Assembly (NCBI GenBank): GCA_028673005.1
Contig: CM054113.1
Span: 209,055,504-209,119,503, forward strand
Direction of reading: 5' to 3'
DNA: 64,000 bases
DNA from: Tanypteryx hageni
Lineage: Eukaryota; Arthropoda; Insecta; Odonata; Petaluridae
The position numbers and the translations under genes were made by a program. Below the pieces are notes generated by a model. The model saw nothing but the letters and a program-made list of their open reading frames with translations. It made no database searches and had not been told where the DNA came from. Numbering within the stretch: the first letter of the stretch is position 1; every line of letters starts with the position of its first letter. Below are positions 9,701 to 19,013 of this stretch, one piece after another.

Positions 9701-12318
9701 GGACAGGAAACCCCACACAGATTTAATTGCCTGTTTTTGTAGTGAAAAAGCCTTGTTGGCGTAACTAGCATGACCCCAAAAAATGATGCCATAGGAAAGA
9801 TAGAAATGAATTTTGGAAAAATATAGCAATTTCAACGTATCAATACTAACAATGTGAACAAGTCTATGCAACATAAAGATTCCAATTGAAATTTTTTAAA
9901 GAATAGCATCAATATGGACATTCCAGCTAAGGTCTTCACTAATAGCCAAACCAAGAAATTTAATTAACAGTGACCTTTCTATGTTGGATGCATTTATTCT
10001 AATTAGAGGACTGGAAGACAGTGATGACTTTTTTGTGTGGAATTGGAGATACACAGTTTTCTTAAAATTCATTGCTAGATTGTTGGACAAACACCAATGA
10101 TGCATTTTTTGAACAGAAGAATTTAATTTATTGATTGTCAGGTTTATCACCAGAATTAATGAGACAAGATGTATCATCCACATACAGTAAGGGTTTACTG
10201 TCAGATGATACAATCCAGTCTAAGGCCTTCCCTATTATTCCACTTTTCTTGAGTTTCAAAGCCAATCGATTATGATTAATACTATCAAATGCTTTTTTTA
10301 AGTCATAGAAAATACCCACAGTGAACAGATTTCATCTAAGGCATGATAAACATTATTAATAAATTGGAAACAGACAGAGTTAGTGGATTTGGATTTCCAA
10401 AATCCATGTTGAGAATCACGCAGCCAATGGTAAGGCTCCAAAAAGCTGATTACACGGCAGTAGAAAACTTTTTCAATTATTTTGGAAAATACCGAAAAAA
10501 CAGAAATTCGACGGTAATTTTCTGAACTAGAAGTGCCTTTTTTGGGTATAGGAGTTACCACAGCGAAACTAAGGTTGAAGGGAAAGCAACCTTTAGAAAA
10601 AGATGGGTTGATGATATCAGCAAGAGGGGGGGCTATAAATTTAATAGCAGCTTTTACCACTGGAATAGGGACTTCATCTAAACCGCAAGACCATTTTGTC
10701 TTAAAGAAATTTACAATCTTAATTATTTCATAAGGGTCAATAGGATGTAAAACTAAAGTATGAGAACACGAAGTAGGCATATATAACAATAAGGCTCATA
10801 CTGATAATTTGGAAGTGGATCAACTAAAGGAGATTGACAGAATTGCTGGTAAAAGTTATAAGCAATTATTTCAGGGTCAGATATAGCTTCGTTGTTAAAG
10901 GAAATGTGATATGGACTTGAGTTGTGGCCAGATCCCTTTGTATTAAATTTAACGATTGCCCAGGCAGATTTCACAGTATTATTATATGAGATAATATAAT
11001 TTTCGTTGGCTAATTTCCTGGATTCAGCAACCAACAGTTTGAATCTTTTAAGATCACTTTGATAGTTCCTTTTTAAACCAGGATCATCATATTTGCATTT
11101 CCTGTGTAGGCTACGTAAGGACTGGCTCATATGCACTAGTTCAGCTGAATAAAATTTATGCTTGGATGAAGGTGGCCTCTGCTTAATGCATTTTACAGGG
11201 AAGGCTGCATTAAAATACAGTTTAAAGGTTTTTAAGAAGAAATTAAATTTGGCATCCACACCTTGGGCAAGACCAACTTCCTCCCACAATTCCCGGGATA
11301 ATATTGAACAAAACATTTGAAGTTTGGTCAAAGATCCGTTTGAAGGTATAAGCAGGCTTAATATTTACAGGAAAGCTAGGTAAATTAAGTTTTACATTGA
11401 GGGCTAGATCATCAGAAAGATCAGTATATATGGTTTTACAAGAAAGATCAGTGGCTGGAACATCTGAAATGATCAAGTCAATAAGCGTAGAAGGCTGTGT
11501 TGAGATACGAGTAGGTTCATTATTCCTAATAAGTTTGATAGTATACTGAGGCCAAAACTGAATAACAAATTTTCAAGATCAATTTTTTCCGGCGAGTCCT
11601 TGAAGAGGTCCACATTCAGGTCACCACAAATCAATAAGTTGTTCATTTTCTTTGCAAGTGAATGCTGTTTGGCATCGCTTAAAGCAGACAAAAAATCATG
11701 GAATCATAATATATTTTGTGGTATACAAGCATACAACAAACATTAACTGCATCCTTCCTTCAAACTACTCAACAAAGTGTGGCAGTGATGATATAAATAT
11801 TGTATTTGAGCTGCCTGTAAAAAGGTTAACTAATTTTTAGCATGCATACCTTCGTCCATTGATTCATCACTGTGTTTTGGGAAAGCAAAACAATTAGTAA
11901 TCTCCAACCTATTATCAACAACTAATCCGAGTAGTGCACCCTGTGCAACATCAATGTTCCCGCTAGCTTCTTCATGGCAATGCTTGATAATTTTCATAAC
12001 AGCCTGTGAACAAGAATAAAATTAAAATTGATAGATATAAACCTCAACTACTACACATATGCTGGTTACTTATGTTTGTCAAAGTAGATTTTGCTAGCAG
12101 AAATCATCACTAAATTCGACTATGGAAATATTTCTTGAACAATCTATTATGTAAACTGTGGTGCTAATATGATCAATAAGAATTCAATTTCAACATTCCA
12201 TATTTGACTATAAAACGGATAGTTCTAACTAGATAATTACCAAACCATCCATCTGGACGTAGGAAATAGGAGATTCTGTTTCCGTCATCCTGCGAACGTT
12301 AGATCGAACAGTACTCAT
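3465..12318 (-). CDS. eIF3h: Translation initiation factor eIF3 subunit H, 5' part (4 exons; continues beyond base 1)
   Basis: Exons, in transcript order, are 12318-12241, 12003-11850, 8823-8656 and 3714-3465. All introns are GT-AG and the phases join without a break, giving 216 codons plus two bases. Motifs typical of insect eIF3h are visible: [54 protein letters not shown] and [15 protein letters not shown]. eIF3h is a non-catalytic MPN-domain subunit of cytoplasmic eIF3, which brings mRNA and initiator tRNA to the 40S ribosome. The MPN core lies in exons 2-4. The family is usually about 335-350 aa, so the C-terminal third is missing. I saw no matching exon in 1-3464, so it should lie outside the window. 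The introns contain transposons. The gene is divergent from IMPACT, 313 bp away. The start ATG at 12318 is the first in the exon; a second Met follows ten codons later. Confidence 0.95.
3950..5844. mobile_element. TA-flanked TIR DNA transposon, non-autonomous (1.9 kb)
   Basis: The left end CACCACCTTTTTGAACTTCG and the right end, read inverted, CACCATCTTTTTGAACTTTG match at 18 of 20 bases. Both are flanked by TA. Inside are diverged subterminal repeats with TTCGCG words and a hAT MITE (4211-4907). No transposase was recognised. TA duplication suggests a Tc1/mariner-like group, but the class is uncertain. Confidence 0.6.
4211..4907. mobile_element. hAT-like MITE nested in the 1.9-kb TIR element
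   Basis: The ends are CAGTGCTTGAAAAA and, inverted, CAGGGCTTGAAAAA. Flanking octamers AAGATAAC and GTGATAAC match at 6 of 8. It has no coding capacity. Confidence 0.6.
5990..6036. repeat. Short perfect hairpin
   Basis: The arms TTTATCCAAAAT and ATTTTGGATAAA surround a loop of about 16 bases. It could be a remnant of a small TIR element. Confidence 0.45.
6046..6136. mobile_element. Foldback MITE, collapsed copy
   Basis: Near-perfect palindrome: arms containing TTGTCTCAGGTATCTCCAAT and its inverse meet with almost no loop. The same arms flank a longer core at 32181-32431, so this is the same family with the core lost. Confidence 0.65.
6196..7786. mobile_element. Harbinger-like TIR element, no intact transposase (1.6 kb)
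   Basis: The ends GCCCGGTTGCATAAAG and, inverted, GCCCGGTTTCTTGAAC continue into matching GTTATGGAA.CGATA blocks, with repeated CATAACTTAT-type words inside both ends. ORFs of 73-84 codons inside match no family I recognise. The CCCGG-type termini suggest PIF/Harbinger, but I could not settle a target duplication. Confidence 0.5.
8181..8276. repeat. AAT-rich microsatellite and 26-bp tandem duplication
   Basis: An AATAATAAT tract is followed at about 8218-8270 by two copies of a unit containing TTGCAAACCACTATCGC, then a truncated third. Confidence 0.6.
8656..8823 (-). CDS. eIF3h: eIF3h exon 3
   Basis: The acceptor is TTCTACAG and the donor G|GTAAGT. It encodes [26 protein letters not shown] through ESVVLIY, the middle of the MPN domain. 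It is separated from exon 2 by a 3.0-kb intron carrying a LINE relic. Confidence 0.95.
9467..9490. repeat. (TAA)n tail of the LINE
   Basis: About eight TAA units mark the 3' tail of the minus-strand LINE, as in several insect non-LTR clades. Confidence 0.7.
9689..11691 (-). pseudogene. Endonuclease/reverse transcriptase ORF2 relic
   Basis: At least five minus-strand frames must be combined to read through endonuclease, reverse transcriptase and C-terminal parts. The N-terminal half of the endonuclease is missing. Confidence 0.8.
11850..12003 (-). CDS. eIF3h: eIF3h exon 2
   Basis: The acceptor is TTCACAG and the donor G|GTATGC. It encodes [14 protein letters not shown], then [18 protein letters not shown], the first strands of the MPN fold. 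It ends one base into a codon. The preceding intron is only 237 bp. Confidence 0.93.
12241..12318 (-). CDS. eIF3h: eIF3h exon 1 (start codon)
   Basis: There are 26 codons from ATG to the donor GTAATT, ending in YVQMDGL in phase 0. This motif sits just before the MPN domain in animal eIF3h. Confidence 0.9.
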
Positions 12319-12631
12319 AGTCATCTGTAAACTACTCTTATAGTATCAATTGCCTCCACGATGTCATACAGAGAATCTTAGGACCTAAGTGAAGTCGTAA
12401 ACTGTTGAAGTGACATGCGATAAAAGTGATTCTTGTTTGTTTATCTCGATATCGTATGTGGATTCGATTGTATCGTACATTATAACGAATTTCGATTTGA
12501 TGTTATTGAAACTTCGTTTTGTTGTGCAGATGTAGAATTAAATAATTGTGTCTCATGCAATCTAAAACGATTGCAGCACCTCTGGAAAATGTAAACTGTT
12601 AATCGTCGTCTTCTTTTCTATTCTCTTGAAA
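12319..12631. promoter_or_regulatory. Putative bidirectional promoter between eIF3h and IMPACT
   Basis: These 313 bp separate two divergent start codons and must hold both 5' UTRs and the transcription starts, unless a gene has an undetected upstream exon. The stretch has more CpG than the flanking introns (several TCGAT, TCGTA and TCGAA words at about 12440-12510). I see no convincing TATA box. The shared-promoter role is inferred from geometry. Confidence 0.6.
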
Positions 12632-12655
12632 ATGGATGACAATTTAACTAGACAG
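12632..12655 (+). CDS. IMPACT: IMPACT exon 1 (24-nt coding start)
   Basis: Eight codons (MDDNLTRQ) end in CAG|GTATAT, phase 0. The start is chosen because it joins in frame to the RWD exon and sits downstream of the shared intergenic region. Confidence 0.85.
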
Positions 12656-14697
12656 GTATATTAAAAATATATTGTCGTATTTACCTATCTTGACCCCTGT
12701 GATCATATTTATTATGTTACAGGTTGACGAAATAGAGGCATTAAGTTCTATTTACGACGACTTATGGAAAGTAGAAGATGAAGTTAAGAGAGCTTATAGC
12801 ATCAACATAGAAGAAGGGAATTACAATGTTACGCTGTTTATTACTTTACCAGTTGAATATCCTTCAGAATCACCTCCTATCTATCAACTCTCGGCACCCT
12901 GGCTAAAAGGCTCTGAAAGGCAAGAAATTTGTGGCCAACTCGAGGAAGTATATCTGTAAATATATTTTTAAGGCTTAAATTTACTTTACGTTCCACGGAG
13001 CTTGTCCTTATAGCGATTTAAGTATTAACCCTTCGTTGCATAGATATTCTTAGTTCTTTACGTCACGCGAGCATAACCTATTGTATCGGTCTACGCTAAA
13101 TTATATATTTTCGTCAATGTATCGATTTTCTGTTAAAAATTTCCATCCATCTGAAATTACGTATAAATCCTTTTAAAATGTTCGTTTTACTTTCCGGCAC
13201 TAAATGAATGCAGTTATAAGATCCTAAAACCTTTATTTATCAGATATATATACCTGATGTCAAGTATTTGTCGAAATTCCGTGACAAATGAATCTAACCT
13301 TACTATTGAAGCATCTAACCAAATATATTACGTGTGGCAAGATGAGTATTGACTAATTATAGTTTAAAAGGTTGTGAGATGTAAAGCAATTGCTCATGCT
13401 AAATGGTCAGTTTCATACAGATACTATGTTACTAGCTACGTCAGAATCACATGTAGTGTGACGAAAGCTTTGTTTAGCAACTCATCCTGTCAATTTTAAG
13501 AGCTGTCTTTTATATTTTTTATTGTATGATTATTCTACATATGCGTGATGCGGCAATTTATATTATATTTTATACAGGGAAAGTCTTGGTGAAACTGTAT
13601 TATTTCAGTGGATAGAAAAATTACGATGCATTTTACAAATGAAGTCTCAAGCTTCCACGAAAGAAGACACGCTATCTCTCACTGCTGCCAACAATTTTTC
13701 TGAAAGTACTGAAGTGGCAATTTCAGATGGCATAAGCGAAGTGCCTCCAATTACCCATGGAGATGTGATTACTGATAGGAAAAGTGTATTCCAAGGCCAC
13801 TCTGCTACAGTTGTGACTGTGGAACAGGTTAGGTAAAAGAGATTCTTTTTCAATTTAGGAGTAAATATATTGTGTATGTATTATTGCATTTTATAAAGAA
13901 ATTCGTGCATAATTCACTCGATTGACCATGACAATTTAATTGGGTATTTTTCTTTGATCAGATTGGTGTTAGCTAAGCTGTATGAAAATAAAAAGATTGC
14001 AAATGCTACACATAATATATATGCATATAGAATATATAAGGAAGATACAAAAACCTTTATACAGGACTGTGAAGATGATGGTGAACATCAAGCAGGTGGA
14101 AGACTTTTGCATCTTTTACAAGTATGGCTGTTTTTCAACTCTCTTTTTTGTATGTTTGCATGTTGCTTTTACATAGTTGCATTAATGGAAGTAAAATTTT
14201 TAATTTTCAGATTGTTGATGCTAAAAATGTAATCGTGGTGGTTTCAAGGTGGTATGGTGGCATATTACTTGGACCAGATCGCTTCCGGCACATCAACAAT
14301 TCTGCTAGGTAAGTCAGGAAAGGTATGAATTGTCTCCTCACAAATCACTTCTTTTGTGTTTCCTACAGAAAAACTTGCATCAACAATTAAAGATTAACCT
14401 TATTCAAAGCTTTAAAGTTAAATATTCATATTAAAAGGTGCTATTGCCACTTTATTTTTCTAATATTAAGTTTGTATGTCTACTTTGTATTACTTACATT
14501 GTTTGGTTTTTGGAAATGTACATCTTCAGTGGTAGTAATTACTCCTGTGAGATATTCACTTTCTATTGATTTGAATTATTTTTCAAAATATCTCATGTTC
14601 AATAAATATATTTAGGCAGGTTTTGGAAAGTTCTGGCCACATTAAGCAGCCACAGAGCTCTTCATCCTCTGATAAGCAATCAAAAAGAAAAAAGTGA
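12632..14697 (+). CDS. IMPACT: Protein IMPACT homolog (RWD + Impact domain), complete
   Basis: Six exons: 12632-12655, 12723-12955, 13578-13832, 13962-14121, 14211-14308 and 14616-14697. All introns are GT-AG, phases agree, and they encode 283 aa plus TGA. The N-terminal RWD domain (about residues 9-110) includes DEIEALSSIYDD and SPPIYQLSAPWLKG. The Impact (UPF0029) domain (about 150-265) includes ITDRKSVFQGH, ATHNIYAYRIY, DCEDDGEHQAGGRLLHL and VVVSRWYGGILLGPDRF. The tail is Ser/Lys-rich. IMPACT is known to bind GCN1 through its RWD domain and so limit activation of the eIF2-alpha kinase GCN2. Length and domain order match the family. It is divergent from eIF3h. Nothing looks broken. Confidence 0.96.
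12723..12955 (+). CDS. IMPACT: IMPACT exon 2 (RWD domain)
   Basis: The acceptor is TTACAG and the donor CT|GTAAAT. It encodes VDEIEALSSIYDDLW to GQLEEVY, most of the RWD domain including the PPIYQL core motif. The donor is fixed by phase: only CT plus the next G gives LESLGETVLF. Confidence 0.93.
13578..13832 (+). CDS. IMPACT: IMPACT exon 3 (RWD end, linker, Impact domain start)
   Basis: The acceptor is TATACAG and the donor AG|GTAAAA. It encodes ESLGETVLFQWIEKLR (the last RWD helix), a Ser/Thr-rich linker, then ITDRKSVFQGHSATVV, the start of the Impact domain. Confidence 0.93.
13962..14121 (+). CDS. IMPACT: IMPACT exon 4 (Impact domain core)
   Basis: The acceptor is TTGATCAG and the donor CAA|GTATGG. 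It encodes LVLAKLYENKKIANATHNIY and the DCEDDGE...GGRLLHL signature. Confidence 0.95.
14211..14308 (+). CDS. IMPACT: IMPACT exon 5 (Impact domain end)
   Basis: The acceptor is TTTTCAG and the donor AG|GTAAGT. It encodes IVDAKNVIVVVSRWYGG and ILLGPDRFRHINNSA, the best conserved block of the family. Confidence 0.95.
14616..14697 (+). CDS. IMPACT: IMPACT exon 6 (C-terminus and stop)
   Basis: The acceptor is ATATTTAG. It encodes QVLESSGHIK and a Ser/Lys-rich tail ending in KSKRKK-like basic residues, then TGA at 14695-14697. Confidence 0.92.
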
Positions 14698-14925
14698 CAA
14701 TTCATGCACAATGGAACTTCATCTATGAAGATTTTCCAATATTGACTGCAAAACAGCCAGCAATGGAGCTAGTCATTTGGTCAAGTGTTACATACGAGTT
14801 ATGTCTTTGTTTAAATTGCAAATTCTCTAAAAGACTGCTGCTTATCGGGACTTATGTGGTATGAATTACATGTACATGAAATGATCATATTTTGAATATT
14901 ATATAACAGGAAACAAATGTTATCA

Positions 14926-14931
14926 AATAAA
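14926..14931 (+). terminator. Poly(A) signal AATAAA of IMPACT
   Basis: A canonical AATAAA lies 229 bp past the IMPACT stop and is the first strong match downstream, giving a 3' UTR of about 250 nt. Confidence 0.65.
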
Positions 14932-15341
14932 TTTAAGATTGTTATATGATATGTTTTTCATTAGCCTAGCTTTGAAATGCCTCGGTAAAGTAAATAAGTT
15001 TTATAATTTTTATTTTTGAAGAAGTTTTTCCAAAGAAAGAATTGCAAGAGTTATGAAGAGATTTATAGTAACGAAAGGCATCAGATTGACCAAAAAAGAC
15101 AGGATCGGGGGATACCTTCCTGTAAATTGCTGTGAATATCAAAACTGCAAATTTTAAGACCAAAGCCTATTGAAAAAAAGGGGTTTAGGTGGACCTTCCT
15201 TACGGAAATCAAGGTGAACATTCATGTTTGATAGGAATTAACTTGTAATAGTGTAATAACCATGTTTATTATAATAAAAATAAATGTAAACACTATGGAT
15301 GTTTTATATCAAAGATAAATAAACAAAATTAAAAAAAACAT
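14932..15341. other. Intergenic sequence holding the unresolved left end of the Tigger element
   Basis: AT-rich. 15120-15190 resembles subterminal pogo/Tigger sequence, but no clear TIR matching the 18874 end was found. Confidence 0.4.
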
Positions 15342-17134
15342 TTAACTCACCAACGATGACGATATTGAGAAAATGATAGGGGCGGGTGTACAGGAGGATG
15401 GATTAGAGAGATGTAGGGTCCTCCTGAAGATCTTTCTGGGAAGGGGACTTACAGGAGTCTGCAGAGGAAGAAAGTATAGTTGCAATGTTCTTAAAAAAAA
15501 CTCATTATGGGCGTCTGCTTCGTCTTTCATTGCAAATTCCTGTAGTTCTCCTTGTAAGGGGCTATAAGAGCCTCCAATCCTCTTTTAAATTTTAGACTAT
15601 GCTCCATCGAAGGATCCATTTCAAACACCTTGTCAGCCAGAGCCTTAGACATGTCCAAAATTTCTGCCAGTGCCTTAAGCAACAGCTGAGGCTTTTAAAT
15701 CACATCCCTCTCTTCTTCCTCGCTGCTTTCACTTGAGCATATGAGTTCCACAAGATCCTCCTCGGTCAACTCTTCTTTATGGGAGTTGAGGAGTTCCTCC
15801 ACCTTGCTTACTTTGAGATTGTCGAAACTCTCTCCTCCCACATCATGTGCCAAACTCACAATCTTCCACACCTCTTCTTCTACCGATGAGCCACCTTTCA
15901 TGTCTTTCACCACATCAGGCAACAGCTTCCTCCATCATGCATTCCAAGTCGATGGTTTGATATCATCTAGAGATTCCATTATAATTGTTATACAGTCAGC
16001 GATGTTATATTTTTTCCAGCAATCACTGACTGACATAGAGGAATTGCTCTCCATCTGGTCGAGAATTCTCGCAAACATGCAGCGGGTGTAATGCGACTTA
16101 AATGTTGCGATGAGACTGATCCATCGGTTGGAGAAGAGAGGTGGTATTAGTTGGTAGGAAGACTACCTCCATGTTCAGGTGGGCAAACTGCAGACTTTCA
16201 GAATGGCCTGGTGCATTGTCTAAGATCAGAAGGACCTTGAATGCTAAGTTTTTGACTGCAAGGTACTTTTTCACTTCATATACAAAGCACTTATGAAACC
16301 ATTCCAAAAACAGCTCAGCAGTCATCCAGGTCCTCCTGTTAGTGCACCAGAACACCGTGAGATGATCTTTCTTTTTTTCCTTTAAGGGCCCTGGGGTACA
16401 TAGATTTGTATATCACCATCGGCTTCATCATGAATTTGTCTGCTGCATTTCCACAGACGAGAAGAGTTAGCTGGTCCTTACTCGCCTTAAATCCCAACGC
16501 AGATCTCTCCTCCTTGGACAAGGAAGTGTGAGAGGGCATTCTCTTCCAAAAAAGTGTTGTTTCATCAGCATTGAAGATCTGATGTATGCTATATCCCTTC
16601 TTCTCTACGAGTAGTTTAAGTTGGGGCAGATAATTTTCTGCTGTAACATGGTCAGCCAATGCCGCTTCTCCCACTAGTTTCACATTGTGGAGGTTAAAGC
16701 ATCTTTTAAAATTATCAAACCAACTTGTACTGGCTTGAAAGCTGGGAGCAGCTGCATTGGCACTGCTACCTTTACCCCTGGAGGCTTCATAGAGATGATT
16801 GTAGAGACACTTGGCCTTTTCCCGCTCAAAGGCATGATTCTCTGAGTTTGTTCTTCAACCCATAAACAGAGTGCCTTCTCCGTTTTCTCGAGAGCTGCAT
16901 CGCAGGTATGAAAAGATGCTTTAGCACTTTCGGACGCACTTGCTGCAACACTTGACTGAATATTTTTCTTATTTTTCCATATGTACTGCACCATAGACTC
17001 GTTTACATCATAATGGCATCTAACAGATTGCTTGCCAGGCAATCGAATAACTCCACTTTTAGCCTCAAAGTCATAATTTTTTTGTCTTTTTGTGCAGGTT
17101 CACTTTCAACAATTACTTTCCGTTTAGAACTCAT
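15342..17134 (-). pseudogene. Tigger/pogo-type transposase relic
   Basis: On the minus strand it begins MSSKRKVIVESEPA (ATG at 17134). Next comes the helix-turn-helix region (MVQYIWKNKKNIQSS) and a DNA-binding segment (ALEKTEKALCLWVEEQTQR). The DDE catalytic domain has IFNADETTLFWKRMPS, SKDQLTLLVCGNAA, LLILDNAPGHS and NTTSLLQPMDQ, followed by an acidic C-terminus to 15342. First, second and third catalytic Asp positions are visible (NADET, LDNAPGH, PMDQ). At least four frame changes and a stop in the tail (15698) make it inactive. It is full length otherwise, and its 5' leader is split by a mariner-like insertion. Confidence 0.88.
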
Positions 17135-17335
17135 TTCAGTTGTTTATAAGGGTTACTTAAAATAATGGGAGATCATTTTAAATGAGAACCCATAGAAAAT
17201 TTAATAACTCAAGTAAAAGAGTGTTAGAGACATGAAACTTAGAAGTAACAATCTTTATTGTGTGCATGATGTCACCATTTGTCAACAGCCTGCGACACTA
17301 TGAATGCACATGAACAGTGCAAGCAATAAACAAAC

Positions 17336-17539
17336 ATGGCGTTCAATGTAGAGGAGCGAGTGTTTATGGTGGAACGTTACCTCAAATCAGAGTTGTTTAA
17401 AACTACTTGGGGTGATTTCTGTCGGCAATTTCAATGTTGTAAGGCACCAACAAAATCTATATGTAAGTTTGTGAAAATGTTCAGGGAGATCGGAAATGTG
17501 AATGTTGGGTCGTGTTCACTCGTCAACTGTTCTTATTGA
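17336..17539 (+). pseudogene. N-terminal helix-turn-helix of a mariner-like transposase
   Basis: MAFNVEERVFMVERYLKSE, then TTWGDFCRQFQCCKAPTKS and ICKFVKMFREIGNVNVGS follow the pattern of the helix-turn-helix domain found at the start of some insect IS630/mariner-like transposases. The frame runs into unrelated sequence after about 58 residues. Confidence 0.75.
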
Positions 17540-17608
17540 GGATCATTTAGCACGGGTTAGTGAGAGCCACCACGCCCACCATATGTGTCACTGTAAGACT
17601 TCTTTCTG

Positions 17609-17794
17609 TGGGATTTTATCAAAGACAGTGCCTACAACAGCAATCAACACAATCTGAATGAATTGAAAACCAACATATCCCACATCATTTCCAACCTCAC
17701 ATCCATCACGCTGCAGGTAGTGTCTTCAAACATGCTTCGTTGTGCTCAGTTATATATGCAACATGCTCGTGGTCATTTTCAACATTATTTGTAA
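17609..17794 (+). pseudogene. C-terminal tail of the same mariner-like transposase
   Basis: Reads WDFIKDSAYNSNQHNLNELK to ARGHFQHYL and stop. WxFIKD after the third catalytic Asp and a final RGHxxQH are typical of this transposase group. The DDE/D region upstream is absent. Confidence 0.75.
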
Positions 17795-17903
17795 CAATGT
17801 AAGTAATGTCAGACAATAAAGGTTGTTACTTCTAAAGTTCTAGCACTCTTTTACTCGAAGTTATTAAAATTTTCATGGGTTCTCATTTAAAATGATCTCT
17901 CTG

Positions 17904-18829
17904 TATTTATGAGAACAAAAAATACAAGGACATGCGTAATAGATGTAAGATTATATAGAACTACTATAGATATAAACAGTAATAACTTCGTAGGATAGTT
18001 AATTGAGTTAAAAACTGACAACGCTGAAGTTAAAGTGAGACACTCGGTTAGAACAGCTTTGAAGCACTAGCAAGATACGACATCCTTGTAGTAGAAAACT
18101 AAAACGCATATTCGATTTTCTAAACGTGAGAATAATTACATACAAGACCTAAAGAACAGGAAAATACCTCTAGGGGAAGAAAACCCTCTCGAGAAATTCT
18201 AGCCTGCATGCAGGAAACAGAGAAACTAAGAAAAGTGCCAAAATTGTCCTTTGGTGGATCCCTGCCACGCTTTGGGTCCACATTTGCCATCCTGTGTACA
18301 TTTTATGATGGCTTAAGACCACACGTGGAAGCAAATAAAACCAGAGGGGAAGCGAGAAGAAAGTGTATTGTGTTGGGGGAAAAAGGGCGAGAAATAGAAA
18401 GAGACAGTATGTCTTCCTTAAGTGATGGAGAAGAAGGCATAGAGGGGTTTAAGGATATTTGGGTATGAAATATTCCTTGATGATGCAGAAAAGACAGTGG
18501 AACTGCCAGATGTCATCTTTACTTTCTGTGGCAAGTTCACTTCCATTTTCAATCATTTTGATCAGTTAATGGATTATCAGTATTCAAAATTCATTGTTGA
18601 TCATTTACTCAAAAAAATGATCAATTTGGTTTTCCCAAGAAACACGAAGAACATAAAAAATACCAACTTTCACTGCACATATGCGTGAATATATAGGCAA
18701 AATCATGAAGTACACCTCTGTGGCATAACTATGTAGAGGCAAGTATATGTGTCTGAAATGTAAGATAGCCTTTCAGGGTAACTATCCACAAAAAATCAAA
18801 ACAGCACATTTTAAATAGGTACACAAAGG
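17904..18829. other. Probable 5' leader of the Tigger element
   Basis: This lies between the mariner-like insertion and the Tigger end at 18874. An 86-codon plus-strand ORF (18208-18468) is unrecognised and may be chance. Confidence 0.4.
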
Positions 18830-18874
18830 TATAACCTGCGAATAATCAAATCCACGAATATCAAGGGTTTACTG
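18830..18874 (-). mobile_element. Tigger-type terminal repeat, probable 5' end of the transposase element
   Basis: Read inverted it starts CAGTAAACCCTTGATATTCG and continues GGATTTGATTATTCGCAGG, a classic Tigger terminus. It ends exactly at the TA of 18875-18876. It may close the element whose transposase is at 15342-17134. Confidence 0.65.
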
Positions 18875-19013
18875 TACAGTAATACCCTGCCATACGTCAG
18901 AGATGTGTGTTCCTGAAAACTGCGACTTATAATGAAACATATTTTCCCATAAGAACAATAATAAAAGTATGGGCTACGTTCCTGGTAGATATTTCAGTCA
19001 TGAAAGTATAATA

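Larger units (their letters stand above)
9467..11691 (-). mobile_element. Decayed non-LTR retrotransposon (Jockey/CR1-like), 5'-truncated
   Basis: On the minus strand, in order: an endonuclease piece ([12 protein letters not shown], 11691-11473); spacer frames (11476-10753); a reverse transcriptase piece with [23 protein letters not shown] and [18 protein letters not shown] (10789-10298); [13 protein letters not shown] (10319-10128), [12 protein letters not shown] and a C-terminal region to 9689. The 3' end has a (TAA)n/(TTA)n tail at 9467-9490. Several frameshifts and an apparent deletion before the YVDD box show it is dead. It sits in eIF3h intron 2 on the same strand as the gene. Confidence 0.85.
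17165..17903 (+). mobile_element. Internally deleted Tc1/mariner-like element with ~98-bp TIRs (739 bp)
   Basis: Long inverted repeats occupy 17165-17262 and 17806-17903, containing AGATCATTTTAAATGAGAAC at both ends, flanked by TA. Inside are the N-terminal helix-turn-helix of a transposase (17336-17539) and its C-terminal tail (17609-17794), but the catalytic core between them is deleted. It lies in the 5' leader of the Tigger relic. Confidence 0.85.
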
